Source: an uncultured Actinoplanes sp. (GTDB lineage Bacteria; Actinomycetota; Actinomycetes; Mycobacteriales; Micromonosporaceae). From it: 64,000 nt of DNA. Shown here in pieces: positions 42,951 through 52,015 of this stretch. A program made the translations under genes and the position numbers. The stretch spans positions 44,294-108,293 of the forward strand of contig NZ_CAKUCL010000001.1 in the NCBI RefSeq assembly GCF_934643405.1, given 5' to 3'. The notes below the pieces were generated by a model. That model was given only the letters and a program-made list of their open reading frames with translations. It made no database searches and had not been told where the DNA came from. How positions within the stretch are numbered: position 1 is the first letter of the stretch; each line of letters opens with the position of its first letter.

Positions 42951-45269
42951 TCAACTCAGTTCGTAGATCGTCACCGGTCCGGCCTGGTATCGCACCTGCG
43001 CGACCTTGGCCAGTTCGGGCGAGACACCGCTCGCCGCCCGGCTGTCGGCGAAGAGCCAGCGCACGTGGAACTGCTCCTTCAGCCGCGTCACGTCGGCCGG
43101 GTCGCCCTTCGCGAAGACCCGCTCGTTGAGCGCGAACCGCTCCGGGAACGGCGCCGGCTGCAGGTTGTACCGCTTGCCGCCCACTCCGTCCTGAGCCACG
43201 GCCTGGTCGGTGTAACCCCAGCTCTCCACGACCGTACGGCGTCCACCGAGCCCGGCCACCCAGAAGGCCCGCGCGTCGCAGGCCGCCCGCCAGTTCAGCG
43301 GCGTGCAGTGCACGTTGGTGGCGACGATGTCGTTCTGCCCGGCGTGGTCGTCGAGCCAGAGCGCCGCCCGCGCCTCGTCCGGCAGGATCGCCCGCATGTC
43401 CTTCGGCGGCTTCGGGGCCGTGCTCAGCGCCTCGACGTTGGCCCGCACGTGGTGGTCGACCTGGTGCGAGAGGCCGGCCGCCAACGCCGCCGCGACCAGC
43501 GCGATCGGGATCGCCCGCCAGGCCGTCCGCCCGGTGCGCCGGCGCCACACCAGCAGCCCGATGACGGCGACCACCGCGGCGACCGCGGCGGTCAGCAACA
43601 CCGGCTCGGCCAGGGCCCAGGCCCAGGAGCTGTAGGACGGCCGCTTCGGCGTCCGCGGCCGCGGCACCACCAGGATCCACAGCGCCCCGGCGACCGCGCC
43701 GGCCAGCACCGGCCGCATGCTCCCCCGGCGCCCGGTGAGCAGCCAGAGCGTGAGCACGATGCCGAACGGGATGACCGTGCCGAAGAAGTACAGCTGGCTC
43801 GCCGCCGGGTGCCAGAAGCACCAGGCGGCGCCGGTGCCGGCCAGGATGACGCCGGTCAGCAGCCAGACCACCGGGTCACGCATCGTCCGCCGGTTGACCG
43901 CCAGGGCCAGGCCGGCCAGGCGGGAGGTCTGCGCCAGCAGCCACCAGCCGATGACGCCGGCGGTGAAGGCGAGACCGGTCGCGCTCGCGTCGGCGAGGCC
44001 CGGCGGCAGCAGGCCCGAGCCGTTGATCGACTCCCCCGCCGCGACGGTCTGCTTGTACGGGGCGAACCAGAACAGGATCGCGAGCGGCTGGATGCCCAGG
44101 ATGCCCGCGCCACCCCCGGCGAACAGCCGCGCGCCGGCCGCCATCGCCGCCAGCGCCAGGCCGAGGAACGCCAGCGCCGGCTTGAGCCTGGTGCGGTCCA
44201 CGAATGCCAGCGCGATCACGGCGAGGACGAGCCCGGCGATCAGCGGCGGCAGCGCGCTCGACTTCGACCCGGCACAGGCCAGGGCGAGCGGGAACACCAT
44301 GAACCAGGCCCAGCCCAGCCGGCGGCCGCGCAGCACGTCGATCACGAGGAGCGCCAGCAGGCCGAGCAGCGGGAAAACGTACGTCTGGGAGGGGCTGTAG
44401 GCGTTGACCGGCACCCCGCCGAACGCGTCGACGGCGCCGAGCGAGAGTGGCACGCCCAGGATGCCGGCCGGTCCGGCCAGCGCACCGGCCCACCATCTGC
44501 CGGTGATCTCCCGGCCGATCGCCGAGAACACGAGCACGCTGATCGCGACGACCGGCACGAACCAGAGCCGGAGCAGGATGACGACCGGCGAGATCCTGGT
44601 GATCAGGCTGCCGGCGGCCATGTCCGCGTCCGACAGGTAGTGGTAGCGCAGCGTCTCCCCGGCCAGCTGCGGCACCTGGAACGGCATCGAGCGCATCATC
44701 TCGTGCACCAGCGACAGGTGGTACAGGTAGTCCTGGTAATACGTGACGTCGGCCGGCGGCAGCGGGGTGACCTGCCAGTTCGGGTAATTCATCAGGACCG
44801 CGAGGATCAGGCCGCCGGCGACGATCCAGGACCAGGCCGGCGGCAACGGGCGCGGCTCGGCGATCCGCCAGTTCCGGCGCAGCCGCGGCACGGCCAGGAA
44901 CAGCACGATGATCAGCAGGGGCCAGGCGATCAGGAAGCTCTGCAGGCCGGTCGCCGCGGTCAGCGCCCAGCCGAGCAGCTGCAGCGGCAGGCCGGTCGCG
45001 GCGCCGAGGCCGAGGTCCTCCGGCAGGTTGCCGCGGCTGCCCCGCAGCGCGCGGTGGACGAGCGTGCCGGGCACGGCCACGCCGAACACGAGGTACGCGG
45101 CGTAGACGGCGATGTCGCGCGGTGCGGTACCGGTGTCGAGCAGTCCGGCGACCAGCACCGCCAGGGCGAGCAGCCACGGGAGGGCGGCGAGGAGCGGGCG
45201 GGCGCGGCCCGCGTTCGAGGGGCTCGGTGAGGCCGGCGCCGTGTCGGCGGGGGCCAGAACGGAGGTCAT
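42951..45269 (-). CDS. Large polytopic membrane protein, GT-C glycosyltransferase-like
   Basis: 772 residues with about 15 or more hydrophobic segments through residue 600, then a soluble C-terminal domain (about 620-772). An extracytoplasmic loop after the early helices carries PPADVTYYQDYLYHLSLVHEM and LRYHYLSDADMAAG, with acidic and His residues as in GT-C enzymes that use lipid-linked sugars. No standard family signature can be assigned. It is the last gene of the ACP-SDR-ligase-LuxE-LuxC operon and overlaps the LuxC gene as ATGA, so it should use or receive their product, perhaps transferring a modified sugar outside the membrane. Confidence 0.6.
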   Translation of the reverse strand: MTSVLAPADTAPASPSPSNAGRARPLLAALPWLLALAVLVAGLLDTGTAPRDIAVYAAYLVFGVAVPGTLVHRALRGSRGNLPEDLGLGAATGLPLQLLGWALTAATGLQSFLIAWPLLIIVLFLAVPRLRRNWRIAEPRPLPPAWSWIVAGGLILAVLMNYPNWQVTPLPPADVTYYQDYLYHLSLVHEMMRSMPFQVPQLAGETLRYHYLSDADMAAGSLITRISPVVILLRLWFVPVVAISVLVFSAIGREITGRWWAGALAGPAGILGVPLSLGAVDAFGGVPVNAYSPSQTYVFPLLGLLALLVIDVLRGRRLGWAWFMVFPLALACAGSKSSALPPLIAGLVLAVIALAFVDRTRLKPALAFLGLALAAMAAGARLFAGGGAGILGIQPLAILFWFAPYKQTVAAGESINGSGLLPPGLADASATGLAFTAGVIGWWLLAQTSRLAGLALAVNRRTMRDPVVWLLTGVILAGTGAAWCFWHPAASQLYFFGTVIPFGIVLTLWLLTGRRGSMRPVLAGAVAGALWILVVPRPRTPKRPSYSSWAWALAEPVLLTAAVAAVVAVIGLLVWRRRTGRTAWRAIPIALVAAALAAGLSHQVDHHVRANVEALSTAPKPPKDMRAILPDEARAALWLDDHAGQNDIVATNVHCTPLNWRAACDARAFWVAGLGGRRTVVESWGYTDQAVAQDGVGGKRYNLQPAPFPERFALNERVFAKGDPADVTRLKEQFHVRWLFADSRAASGVSPELAKVAQVRYQAGPVTIYELS

Positions 45270-46453
45270 GGGGCGAGCGTGGTCAGCCGGGTGAACTCAC
45301 GGGGAAGGTCGTAACCGTCCCAGATCGCGCTGAAGGTCAGCGCCGACCCGAACGGCACGATCCGGTCGACACCTCGCCCACCCAGCGCCGCCGCGAACGC
45401 GCGCAACTCTTCCTCCGGGAAACCGAAATGACTGAACGTCTGATCCTGGCGGTTCATCGCCGGCACCAGGTCGAGCAGGGAACTCACCTCGGCGAACGGG
45501 AACGCGCCCGCGCCGATCCAGCGCCGCGGCGCGTCCGGGACGGCGGCCAGTGACATCGCGGTGACCGAGTTCGCCGGGAAGTCCACGGCCGAGACCGCGC
45601 CGGTGGCGGCCAGGCCGTACGCGTTGACCCGCTTCTCCACGGCCATCGCGGCGTCCACGATCCAGCCGCGCCGGTCCACGACGTCGAGAAGCAATTCCAC
45701 GAACTGCTCCCGTACGTCGCCGGTGCGCTCGCCGACCAGGAACACCGTCCGTGGCGAGGAGCAGGCGGCCTGGTCGAACCAGTACGCGTCGTTGGAGAAC
45801 CCGACCACGGCGTCACGGCGGGCTTTGACGTCCGCGGCACGCCAGCCCGCCGCGGAGATCGCGGCCCACGACGTACGGTCCGGGAAGGTGAGGTCTCGCG
45901 CCGAAGGCCGCAGGGGGTGTTTGCGGATCGCCTCGACGGCCGCGTCGCCACCCCAGATGACCCGCAGGTCGCACCACTGGCTCAGGGCTGCCGTCACGGC
46001 GTCGTCACGACCGTACGTGATCATCCGCTGGGTCCGCCCGATCACCGGGTCGGCGTCGGCCAGTACCTCGTTGAGCGCGCCCAGGATGGTGTCGGCGGCG
46101 GTCGCCGAGCGCTCCGAGATGCGGACCACGTTGTGGTTGCCGGCCAGCGCGGAGAGCGCCCACGAGTACACGAAGATGGTGTCGACGTTCGCCGGCGGCA
46201 CGTGGAACACGTTGCCGCGCGGGAAGATCAGCGCGTCCGGCCGCTCCATCCGGCTGATCGCGCGGGTCAGCTCGGCCGGGCGCAGGAAGAAGCCGAGCGA
46301 GCCCAGCTCCGGGTGCCGGCGGGCGACCGCGGGCGCGAGCAGCTTGCGGGCCAGCTTGGCGAGGAAGTCGACCACCCGGGGGTCGCCGACGGTCAGCCGG
46401 TCGCCGGACGGCGCGGTCAGGTCGCCGCTGTCGCCGAAACGGTAGGTGATCAC
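45266..46453 (-). CDS. LuxC-like acyl-CoA/acyl-protein reductase
   Basis: 395 residues. Matches the LuxC acyl reductase family of aldehyde dehydrogenases: FPRGNVFHVPPANVDTIFVYSWALSALAGNHNVVRIS (in parts) is the cofactor site; DQAACSSPRTVFLVGE contains the active-site Cys231; SAVDFPANSVTA and RQDQTFSHFGF are C-terminal family features. In luminous bacteria LuxC reduces an activated fatty acyl group, bound to LuxE, to an aldehyde with NADPH. LuxE-like gene upstream overlaps by four bases. No luciferase genes are present, so the aldehyde is presumably used elsewhere. Confidence 0.85.
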   Translation of the reverse strand: MITYRFGDSGDLTAPSGDRLTVGDPRVVDFLAKLARKLLAPAVARRHPELGSLGFFLRPAELTRAISRMERPDALIFPRGNVFHVPPANVDTIFVYSWALSALAGNHNVVRISERSATAADTILGALNEVLADADPVIGRTQRMITYGRDDAVTAALSQWCDLRVIWGGDAAVEAIRKHPLRPSARDLTFPDRTSWAAISAAGWRAADVKARRDAVVGFSNDAYWFDQAACSSPRTVFLVGERTGDVREQFVELLLDVVDRRGWIVDAAMAVEKRVNAYGLAATGAVSAVDFPANSVTAMSLAAVPDAPRRWIGAGAFPFAEVSSLLDLVPAMNRQDQTFSHFGFPEEELRAFAAALGGRGVDRIVPFGSALTFSAIWDGYDLPREFTRLTTLAP

Positions 46454-47517
46454 TGTGCCTCCCCAGCAGGAGAAGCGGAGCTTCCCTGGGCCGACTGGTA
46501 CGTGTCGGAGCAGCCCCGCGCCTCGGCCCGGGGCAGCCGGCCGAGCACCGAGAAGCGCTTGCCGGGCCAGTCACCGTCGTCGATGCCGTGCACCACCCCG
46601 AGATCCTCGGTGAGCAGCACGTGTCCCGGGTACGACGTGGGCAGCGTGCTGACCACCTCGAGCAGGCCGGGCTTGCCGGGCGGCAGCTCCGCCCAGGTCT
46701 CGGGGTCGCGGACCACCACGTCGGCGAAGTCCGGGCAGTAGAGCGAGCCGCCGGACGGGCCCTCCAGGAAGATCGTGCCGATCTGCTCGACCATGCCGTA
46801 GAAGTTGTGCGTGCGAGTCAGGCCGACGCCGGCCAGCCGGGCCCGGAACTCCTCGGGCGACACGGCCTGGTCGATCAGCTTCTTCCAGCCGCCCGAGTGG
46901 ATCAGGATGCCGTTGCTCAGGTCGAGCCCGTGGGAGAGGGCGACCTCGTAGAGGTGCAGCCACACCATGAAGGTGAACCCGAAGATCAGGAACGGCTGGT
47001 CGCCGTGCCGTTCGAGGAACGACCGGATCGCCTCGACGTCGACGTGCCCGTCGTCGTCCAGCGCCCACACGTGATCGCGCCCGAAGGTCGCCATGCCGAG
47101 CACGCCGGCGCCGCGCGCGCTGAACGAGCGGCGGTCCTTGAGCATCGCCTTGGTGTCGACCAGCAGCATCGGCAGGCGCTTCGGCCCGAGCACCGACTGC
47201 ACGGTGGCGCCGAGCTGGCGGGTCTGCGTCGCGGCCGCGGCCTTGTCCAGGTAGATCCGGCTGACCTCGCCGGTGGTGCCGCTGGAGGTCAGCACCTTGA
47301 ACACCTCGTCGTCCGGGATGCTCTTCAATTCCAGGTTCTTGAAGAGGCGGACCGGCAGCCAGGGCAGCCCCGCGACGGAATCGGCCGGCTGGTATCCCGA
47401 CGCGGCCAGGATCCGGGCGTACGGCTCGCAGCGCTCGCGATGATGGTCGACCAGCGCGGAGAGCTCCTTGAGCAGAGCCTCCTCCTTCGCCGCCTGCGGA
47501 AGGGTGAAGACACTCAC
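46450..47517 (-). CDS. LuxE-like acyl-protein synthetase
   Basis: 355 residues. LuxE-family signatures: WLPVRLFKNLELKSIPDDEVFKVLTSSGTTGEVSRIYLDK, in parts (LTSSGTTGEVSRIYLDK is the ATP-binding loop), then LLVDTKAMLKDRRSFSARGAG, IHSGGWKKL and THNFYGMVEQIGTIF with YCPDF. LuxE activates a fatty acid as acyl-AMP and passes it to a cysteine of its own and then to LuxC. The start GTG overlaps the acyl-AMP ligase stop. With LuxC it would make an aldehyde from a carboxylic acid. Confidence 0.86.
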   Translation of the reverse strand: MSVFTLPQAAKEEALLKELSALVDHHRERCEPYARILAASGYQPADSVAGLPWLPVRLFKNLELKSIPDDEVFKVLTSSGTTGEVSRIYLDKAAAATQTRQLGATVQSVLGPKRLPMLLVDTKAMLKDRRSFSARGAGVLGMATFGRDHVWALDDDGHVDVEAIRSFLERHGDQPFLIFGFTFMVWLHLYEVALSHGLDLSNGILIHSGGWKKLIDQAVSPEEFRARLAGVGLTRTHNFYGMVEQIGTIFLEGPSGGSLYCPDFADVVVRDPETWAELPPGKPGLLEVVSTLPTSYPGHVLLTEDLGVVHGIDDGDWPGKRFSVLGRLPRAEARGCSDTYQSAQGSSASPAGEAQ

Positions 47518-48746
47518 AACGACGCCTCCAGGGCGCGGTAATCGATCTTGCCGTTGGGCAGCAGCGGCAGAGCGTCCACACTACGCACCTTGACGCCGGT
47601 GTGATGGGTGCCGAGCCACTCAGCGATCTTGGTGCGGAGGTCGCGGGCCTCGTCGTCGGACAGGCTCTCGGCGAACACGTGCAGCTTGTCGTCCCCGGCG
47701 ACGGCGGCGACCGGGAAGTTCTTCTCCACGTCGTCCAGGTTGATCCGCACGCCGAAGACCTTGCCCATCCGCTTGGTGCGGCCGGTGATGAACAGGAAGC
47801 CGTCGTCGTCGACCCGGCCGAGGTCGCCGGTGTGCAGCACCCCGCCCATCTCGTCGGGCTTGGCCAGGTCGGCGGCCGTGTCGGCGTACCCCATCATGAC
47901 GTTGGGCCCGCGGTAGACCACCTCGTCGTCCGGCGTGATGGTGAACTCGCCGCCGGGCAGCGCCCGGCCGACCGAACCGAGCTTCCCGGCGAGATCCGCC
48001 GGGGGCAGCGTGGCCATCCGCGGTCCGGCCTCGGTCTGGCCGTACATCACGAAGAGCCGGCCGCCGACGGTCGCCATCCGCTGCGCGAAGTCGGTGACCA
48101 GATCGGTCCGCAGACGCCCGCCGGCCTGGGTGAGCGTGCGCAGGGAGGGGTACTTCGCCGGGTCGAACCGCAGCCGGCGCAGCATCTCGTACTGGTACGG
48201 GACGAAGGCCATCGACGTGACGCCGTGCTCGGTCACCGCGGCCCAGAAGTCGCGCTGCATGATGCCGGTGCGTTCCAGCACCAGCGTGGCGCCGCGCAGC
48301 AGATGCGAGTTCAGCACCGACATGCCGTACGAGTAGAAGAGCGGCAGCGTCGTGATCGCCACGTCGTCCGCGGTGATGCCGAGGACCTCGGAGATCTGCT
48401 CGGCGTTCGCCCGCACCGCGCCGGCCGACAGCCGCACCAGCTTCGGATTGCCCGTCGAGCCGCTCGTGGTGAGCAGCAGCGCCAGGTCCGGGTGGACCTC
48501 GGTGGTGGTGAACCGGTCGATCAGCGCGGCATGGTCGCCCTCGGGGTCGAGCAGCGCCACCGGCCGCCCGAGGCGCAGCGCGGCCAGATAGCGCGCGATC
48601 GCCCCGACGGTCGTCTCGAACGGCAGGAAGACCACGGCAGAGGCTTGGGTACGCAGCTCGGCCGCGGCCGTCTCGATCAGGTCCTCGGTCAGCGTCTCGC
48701 CGGTCGCCGCGTCGATGACGCGCGCGCCGGGGTGAAGCAGGTTCAC
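47514..48746 (-). CDS. Acyl-AMP ligase (AMP-dependent synthetase)
   Basis: 410 residues, a shortened member of the ANL superfamily. The ATP loop is LLLTTSGSTGNPKLVRLS, the adenylate motif is FVMYGQTEAGPRMA, and YADTAADLAKPDEMGGVLHTGDLGRVDDDGFLFITGR is, in parts, the C-terminal hinge; NGKIDYRAL contains the catalytic lysine. It probably activates an acid for transfer to the ACP encoded two genes upstream. Overlaps the SDR gene and LuxE gene by four bases each. Substrate acid unknown. Confidence 0.88.
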   Translation of the reverse strand: MNLLHPGARVIDAATGETLTEDLIETAAAELRTQASAVVFLPFETTVGAIARYLAALRLGRPVALLDPEGDHAALIDRFTTTEVHPDLALLLTTSGSTGNPKLVRLSAGAVRANAEQISEVLGITADDVAITTLPLFYSYGMSVLNSHLLRGATLVLERTGIMQRDFWAAVTEHGVTSMAFVPYQYEMLRRLRFDPAKYPSLRTLTQAGGRLRTDLVTDFAQRMATVGGRLFVMYGQTEAGPRMATLPPADLAGKLGSVGRALPGGEFTITPDDEVVYRGPNVMMGYADTAADLAKPDEMGGVLHTGDLGRVDDDGFLFITGRTKRMGKVFGVRINLDDVEKNFPVAAVAGDDKLHVFAESLSDDEARDLRTKIAEWLGTHHTGVKVRSVDALPLLPNGKIDYRALEASL

Positions 48747-49480
48747 AGCGTCAGGCCCCCATCGACCGCGAGCACCTGGCCGGTGACGAACCGGGCCTGA
48801 TCGGAGAGAAGGAACGCGATCACGTCGGCCACCTCGCCGGCCTCGCCCAGACGGCCCAGCGCGGTGTTGGCGACGCGCTCGGCGCGCCCCTTGTCGTCGA
48901 GCGTGTCCAGCATGTCGGTGGTGATGAAGCCGGGCTCCACGGCGTTCACCCGGATGCCCTGCGGCCCGAACTCCTTGGCGGCCGAGCGGGCCAGGGCCGC
49001 CACCGCGGCCTTCGACGCGGCGTAGACGGCCTGGCCGGCGATGCCGCGCGTCGCGGTGATCGAGGAGACCAGGACGACCGCGGGCGTACGGCCGCGGGCG
49101 AGCAGCCGGGCGGCGCCGCGCAGGGTGTACGTCGCACCGGCCGCGTTCACCGCGAAGAGGCGCTTGATGGTCGCGTCGTCGGTCATCGGGAGCATCCCGG
49201 CGGCATGCGTCCCGGCGTTGACCACCAGCGCGTCCAGCCGCTTGAAGTTCTCGAACGCGACCCGCATCAGGTTCTTGCTCGTCTCCGGCTCGGCGATGTC
49301 GCCGGTCGCGGTCAGCACGCGCACCCCGTACTTGTCGGAGAGCTCGGCGGCGACCTGGCCGACGGCCTGGTCGCCGTGGGCGTGCAGCACGAGATCGTGG
49401 CCCTGCTCGGCGAGACGCTGGGCGGTGGCGCGGCCGATTCCGCGGGAGGCTCCGGTGACCAGAGCCACCCGGTCAGCCAT
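48743..49480 (-). CDS. SDR oxidoreductase (FabG-like 3-oxoacyl-ACP reductase)
   Basis: 245 residues. Classical SDR: cofactor motif VTGASRGIGRAT at 8-19, NAG at 88-90, catalytic Ser140, Tyr153 and Lys157 (SSITATRG, YAASK), and PGFITTDML. Arg in the GASRGIG loop region suggests NADPH. It should reduce a 3-oxo or similar group of an ACP-bound acyl chain. ATG at 49480 overlaps the ACP gene by eight bases, so the ACP and reductase are coupled in translation. Confidence 0.87.
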   Translation of the reverse strand: MADRVALVTGASRGIGRATAQRLAEQGHDLVLHAHGDQAVGQVAAELSDKYGVRVLTATGDIAEPETSKNLMRVAFENFKRLDALVVNAGTHAAGMLPMTDDATIKRLFAVNAAGATYTLRGAARLLARGRTPAVVLVSSITATRGIAGQAVYAASKAAVAALARSAAKEFGPQGIRVNAVEPGFITTDMLDTLDDKGRAERVANTALGRLGEAGEVADVIAFLLSDQARFVTGQVLAVDGGLTL

Positions 49481-49718
49481 CGATGTTCACCCCGTACTTA
49501 CCGAGAATTCGCACGGCCTCCGCGAAACTCGACATGTTGATCACATCATCGGTGTCGATCATCACGGAGAATTCGTCTTCGATCGCGGCGATCAAGGACA
49601 TGTGCGCGAGCGAGTCCCACTTTTCGTTGTCCTGGTACCGCAGCTCGTCCACGGGAGCGTCCGCCGGAAGATCCAATGCGGTGCGGAACGCATCACGCAG
49701 TCTCTGCAGTTCACTCAC
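49473..49718 (-). CDS. Acyl carrier protein
   Basis: 81 residues, acidic, with the phosphopantetheine site DSLAHM (Ser36) preceded by NEKW and followed by SLIAAIEDEFSVMIDTDDV, the usual helix II-III region. GTG start with GGAG eight bases upstream. First gene of the minus-strand acyl operon and divergent from pseB over a 189-base spacer. The operon lacks a ketosynthase, so the chain is likely supplied by the ligase, not built here. Confidence 0.9.
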   Translation of the reverse strand: MSELQRLRDAFRTALDLPADAPVDELRYQDNEKWDSLAHMSLIAAIEDEFSVMIDTDDVINMSSFAEAVRILGKYGVNIDG

Positions 49719-49907
49719 GGGGTAACTCCAAGGGGGTGGAAGACGGAGGATTTCAACGTCGTCGAGGCCTCATACGTTGCGGCCAATCTTAGCTGAACCG
49801 CAGGTGAACGACGGTTGGCGTTTTACATTGGTCCTCGAAACCCCAGGTGAGCTTGTTATCGTCTCGGCTCGAACTGCCTTCTGCCCACCCCCCGGGAGAA
49901 AATCAAA
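49719..49907. promoter_or_regulatory. Divergent promoter region, acyl operon and pseB operon
   Basis: 189 bases between ACP (minus) and pseB (plus). It is less GC-rich than the genes, with TTTTACATTGG and GTTATCG segments toward pseB and a TAAGATTGGCC segment (minus strand) toward ACP as possible promoter elements. GGGAGAA lies nine bases before the pseB GTG. No symmetric operator stands out. A shared control region would tie acyl supply to Pse synthesis. Confidence 0.5.
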
Positions 49908-50888
49908 GTGTCTGTACTCAGCGGATCGTCGATCCTGGTCACCGGTGCCACCGGGTCCTTCGGTAAAGCGTTCCTGACCTATGCCCTCGACAATCTCGAC
50001 CCGCAGCGCATCGTCGTCTTCTCCCGCGACGAGCTGAAGCAGTACGAGCTTCGTCAGATGTTCGGCGACGACCCGCGACTTCGCTTCTTCCTGGGCGACA
50101 TTCGCGACTCGCGGCGCCTCGATCGTGCCATGCACGGCGTCGACTACGCAGTGCACGCGGCGGCGCTGAAGCAGGTGGACACAGCGGAATACAACCCCTC
50201 AGAATTTGTCGAAACGAACATCAATGGTTCACAGAATGTGATCGACGCTGCCATCAACGCGGGCGTGAAGAAGGTGGTCGCGCTCTCCACCGACAAGGCG
50301 TCCAGCCCGATCAACCTGTACGGCGCCACCAAGCTGGTCGCCGACAAGCTGTTCATCGCCGGCAACCACTACGCCGCCACCCACCCGACCCGGCTCGCCG
50401 TCGTGCGGTACGGCAACGTGATGGGCAGCCGCGGCTCGGTGGTCCCGCTGTTCCGCAAGCTCGCCGCCGAGGGCAGGAGCCTGCCGATCACCGACAAGCG
50501 GATGACCCGCTTCTGGATCACCCTCCCCCAGGCCGTGAAGTTCGTCGTCGACTCGTTCGACGTGATGCAGGGCGGGGAGCTGTTCGTGCCGCGCATCCCC
50601 AGCATGCGGATCCTCGACCTGGTCGAGGCGGTCGCGCCGGAGTCGCCGACCCACGAGATGGGCGTGCGGCCGGGCGAGAAGCTGCACGAGGAGATGATCG
50701 CGGCCGACGACAGCCGCCGCACGCTGCGCTTCCCCGACCGGTACGTGGTGCAGCCCGTGGTGGCGAGCTGGGGTTACCGGACACCGACCGGTGGCGAGCA
50801 GGTCGCGGACGGGTTCAACTACCGCTCGGACAACAACGACCTGTGGCTGTCGGTCGAGCAGATGCGCGCCCTCCTCGAGGAGAACTGA
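49908..50888 (+). CDS. pseB: UDP-GlcNAc 4,6-dehydratase PseB
   Basis: 326 residues. An extended SDR: NAD motif VTGATGSFGKAF at 11-22, then the characteristic FSRDELKQYE, HAAALKQVDTAEYNP, and active-site LSTDKASSPINLYGATK with Asp129, Lys130, Tyr138 and Lys142. The Thr-Asp-Lys triad is typical of PseB, which dehydrates UDP-GlcNAc and inverts C5. GVRPGEKLHEEMI is also conserved. GTG start with GGGAGAA upstream; the stop overlaps pseC (TGATG). First step of the pathway; the leading operon gene. Confidence 0.93.
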   Translation: MSVLSGSSILVTGATGSFGKAFLTYALDNLDPQRIVVFSRDELKQYELRQMFGDDPRLRFFLGDIRDSRRLDRAMHGVDYAVHAAALKQVDTAEYNPSEFVETNINGSQNVIDAAINAGVKKVVALSTDKASSPINLYGATKLVADKLFIAGNHYAATHPTRLAVVRYGNVMGSRGSVVPLFRKLAAEGRSLPITDKRMTRFWITLPQAVKFVVDSFDVMQGGELFVPRIPSMRILDLVEAVAPESPTHEMGVRPGEKLHEEMIAADDSRRTLRFPDRYVVQPVVASWGYRTPTGGEQVADGFNYRSDNNDLWLSVEQMRALLEEN

Positions 50889-52012
50889 TGCTGCCGTACG
50901 GACGGCAGTCGATCGACGAGTCGGACGTGGAGGCGGTGGTCGCCGCCCTGCACAGCGACTGGCTGACCACCGGCCCCCGGGTCGCGCAGTTCGAGGCCGA
51001 CATCGAGGCGGTGGCGGGCGCTCCCGCGGTCACCGTGACCAACGGATCGACCGCGCTGCACACGGCGTACGCGGCGGCCGGGGTCGGCTCCGGCGACGAG
51101 GTGGTCACGACTCCGATGACCTTCGTCGCCACCGCGTCGTCGGCCACCATGCTCGGCGCCAAGGTGATCTTCGCCGACATCGAGGACGAGACGGCCAATC
51201 TGGACCCGGCGGCGGTCGATGCGGTCGTCACCTCGCGCACGAAGGCGATCGCGGCTGTCGACTACGCGGGCCACCCCGCCGAGTACGACGCGCTTCGCAA
51301 GATCGCCGAGCCGGTCGGCGCAGTGCTCGTGGGCGACGCCGCGCACGCGATCGGCTCGACGTACCACGGCCGGCCCGTCGGCACGCTCGCCGACCTCACC
51401 ACCTTCTCGTTCTTCCCGACGAAGAACCTCACCACCGCTGAGGGCGGCGCGGTCGCGTCGATCCGGCCGGATCTGCTGGAACGGGCGCGCACCTTCCGGG
51501 GTGTCGGCATGGTGCGCGAGCCCGGCAAGCTGCGCCACCCGGACGAGGGTGGGTGGTTCTACGAGGTGCACGAGTTCGGTCAGAACTACCGCCTGCCGGA
51601 CCTGCTCTGCGCGCTCGGCAGCGCGCAGCTGCGCCGGCTCGGCCGGTTCAAGGCCCGCCGCCAGGAGCTGACCGCCAGGTACGACGCGCTGCTCGCCGAC
51701 GTGCCCGGCCTGCGTCTGCCGATCCAGCGGCAGGGCGTCGACCCGATGCGTCACCTCTACCCGGTCCGGGTCCTGGACGGGCGGCGGCGCGAGGTGTACG
51801 ACCGGCTCCGCGCGGCGGGGATCGGTGTGCAGATCAACTACATCCCGGTGTATTGGCATCCGGCATACGAGGATCTCGGTTACCGTCGCGGCATGTGCCC
51901 GGTGGCCGAACAGTTCTACGCTGAGGAGCTGTCACTGCCGCTCTTCGTGGACCTCACCGACGCCGATCAGGATCGCGTCGTGGAGGCGCTGCGCGCCATT
52001 CTCGGGAGCTAG
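50888..52012 (+). CDS. pseC: UDP-4-keto-sugar aminotransferase PseC
   Basis: 374 residues of the DegT/DnrJ/EryC1 PLP family. PYGRQSIDESDVEAVVAALHSDWLTTGP, in parts, is the PseC opening; VTNGSTALHTAYAAAGVG binds phosphate; DDAAHAIGS-type GDAAHAIGSTY and TTFSFFPTKNLTTAEGG contain the Schiff-base Lys179. It adds an amino group at C4 of the PseB product from glutamate. Late QINYIPVYWHPAYEDLGY is also PseC-like. Start ATG at 50888 overlaps pseB. Confidence 0.92.
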   Translation: MLPYGRQSIDESDVEAVVAALHSDWLTTGPRVAQFEADIEAVAGAPAVTVTNGSTALHTAYAAAGVGSGDEVVTTPMTFVATASSATMLGAKVIFADIEDETANLDPAAVDAVVTSRTKAIAAVDYAGHPAEYDALRKIAEPVGAVLVGDAAHAIGSTYHGRPVGTLADLTTFSFFPTKNLTTAEGGAVASIRPDLLERARTFRGVGMVREPGKLRHPDEGGWFYEVHEFGQNYRLPDLLCALGSAQLRRLGRFKARRQELTARYDALLADVPGLRLPIQRQGVDPMRHLYPVRVLDGRRREVYDRLRAAGIGVQINYIPVYWHPAYEDLGYRRGMCPVAEQFYAEELSLPLFVDLTDADQDRVVEALRAILGS

Positions 52013-52015
52013 CGG

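Noticed and set aside
45266..47517. A bioluminescence (lux) operon
   Set aside because: LuxC- and LuxE-like genes are present but luciferase genes and flavin reductase are absent, and the neighbours are ACP, SDR and sugar genes.
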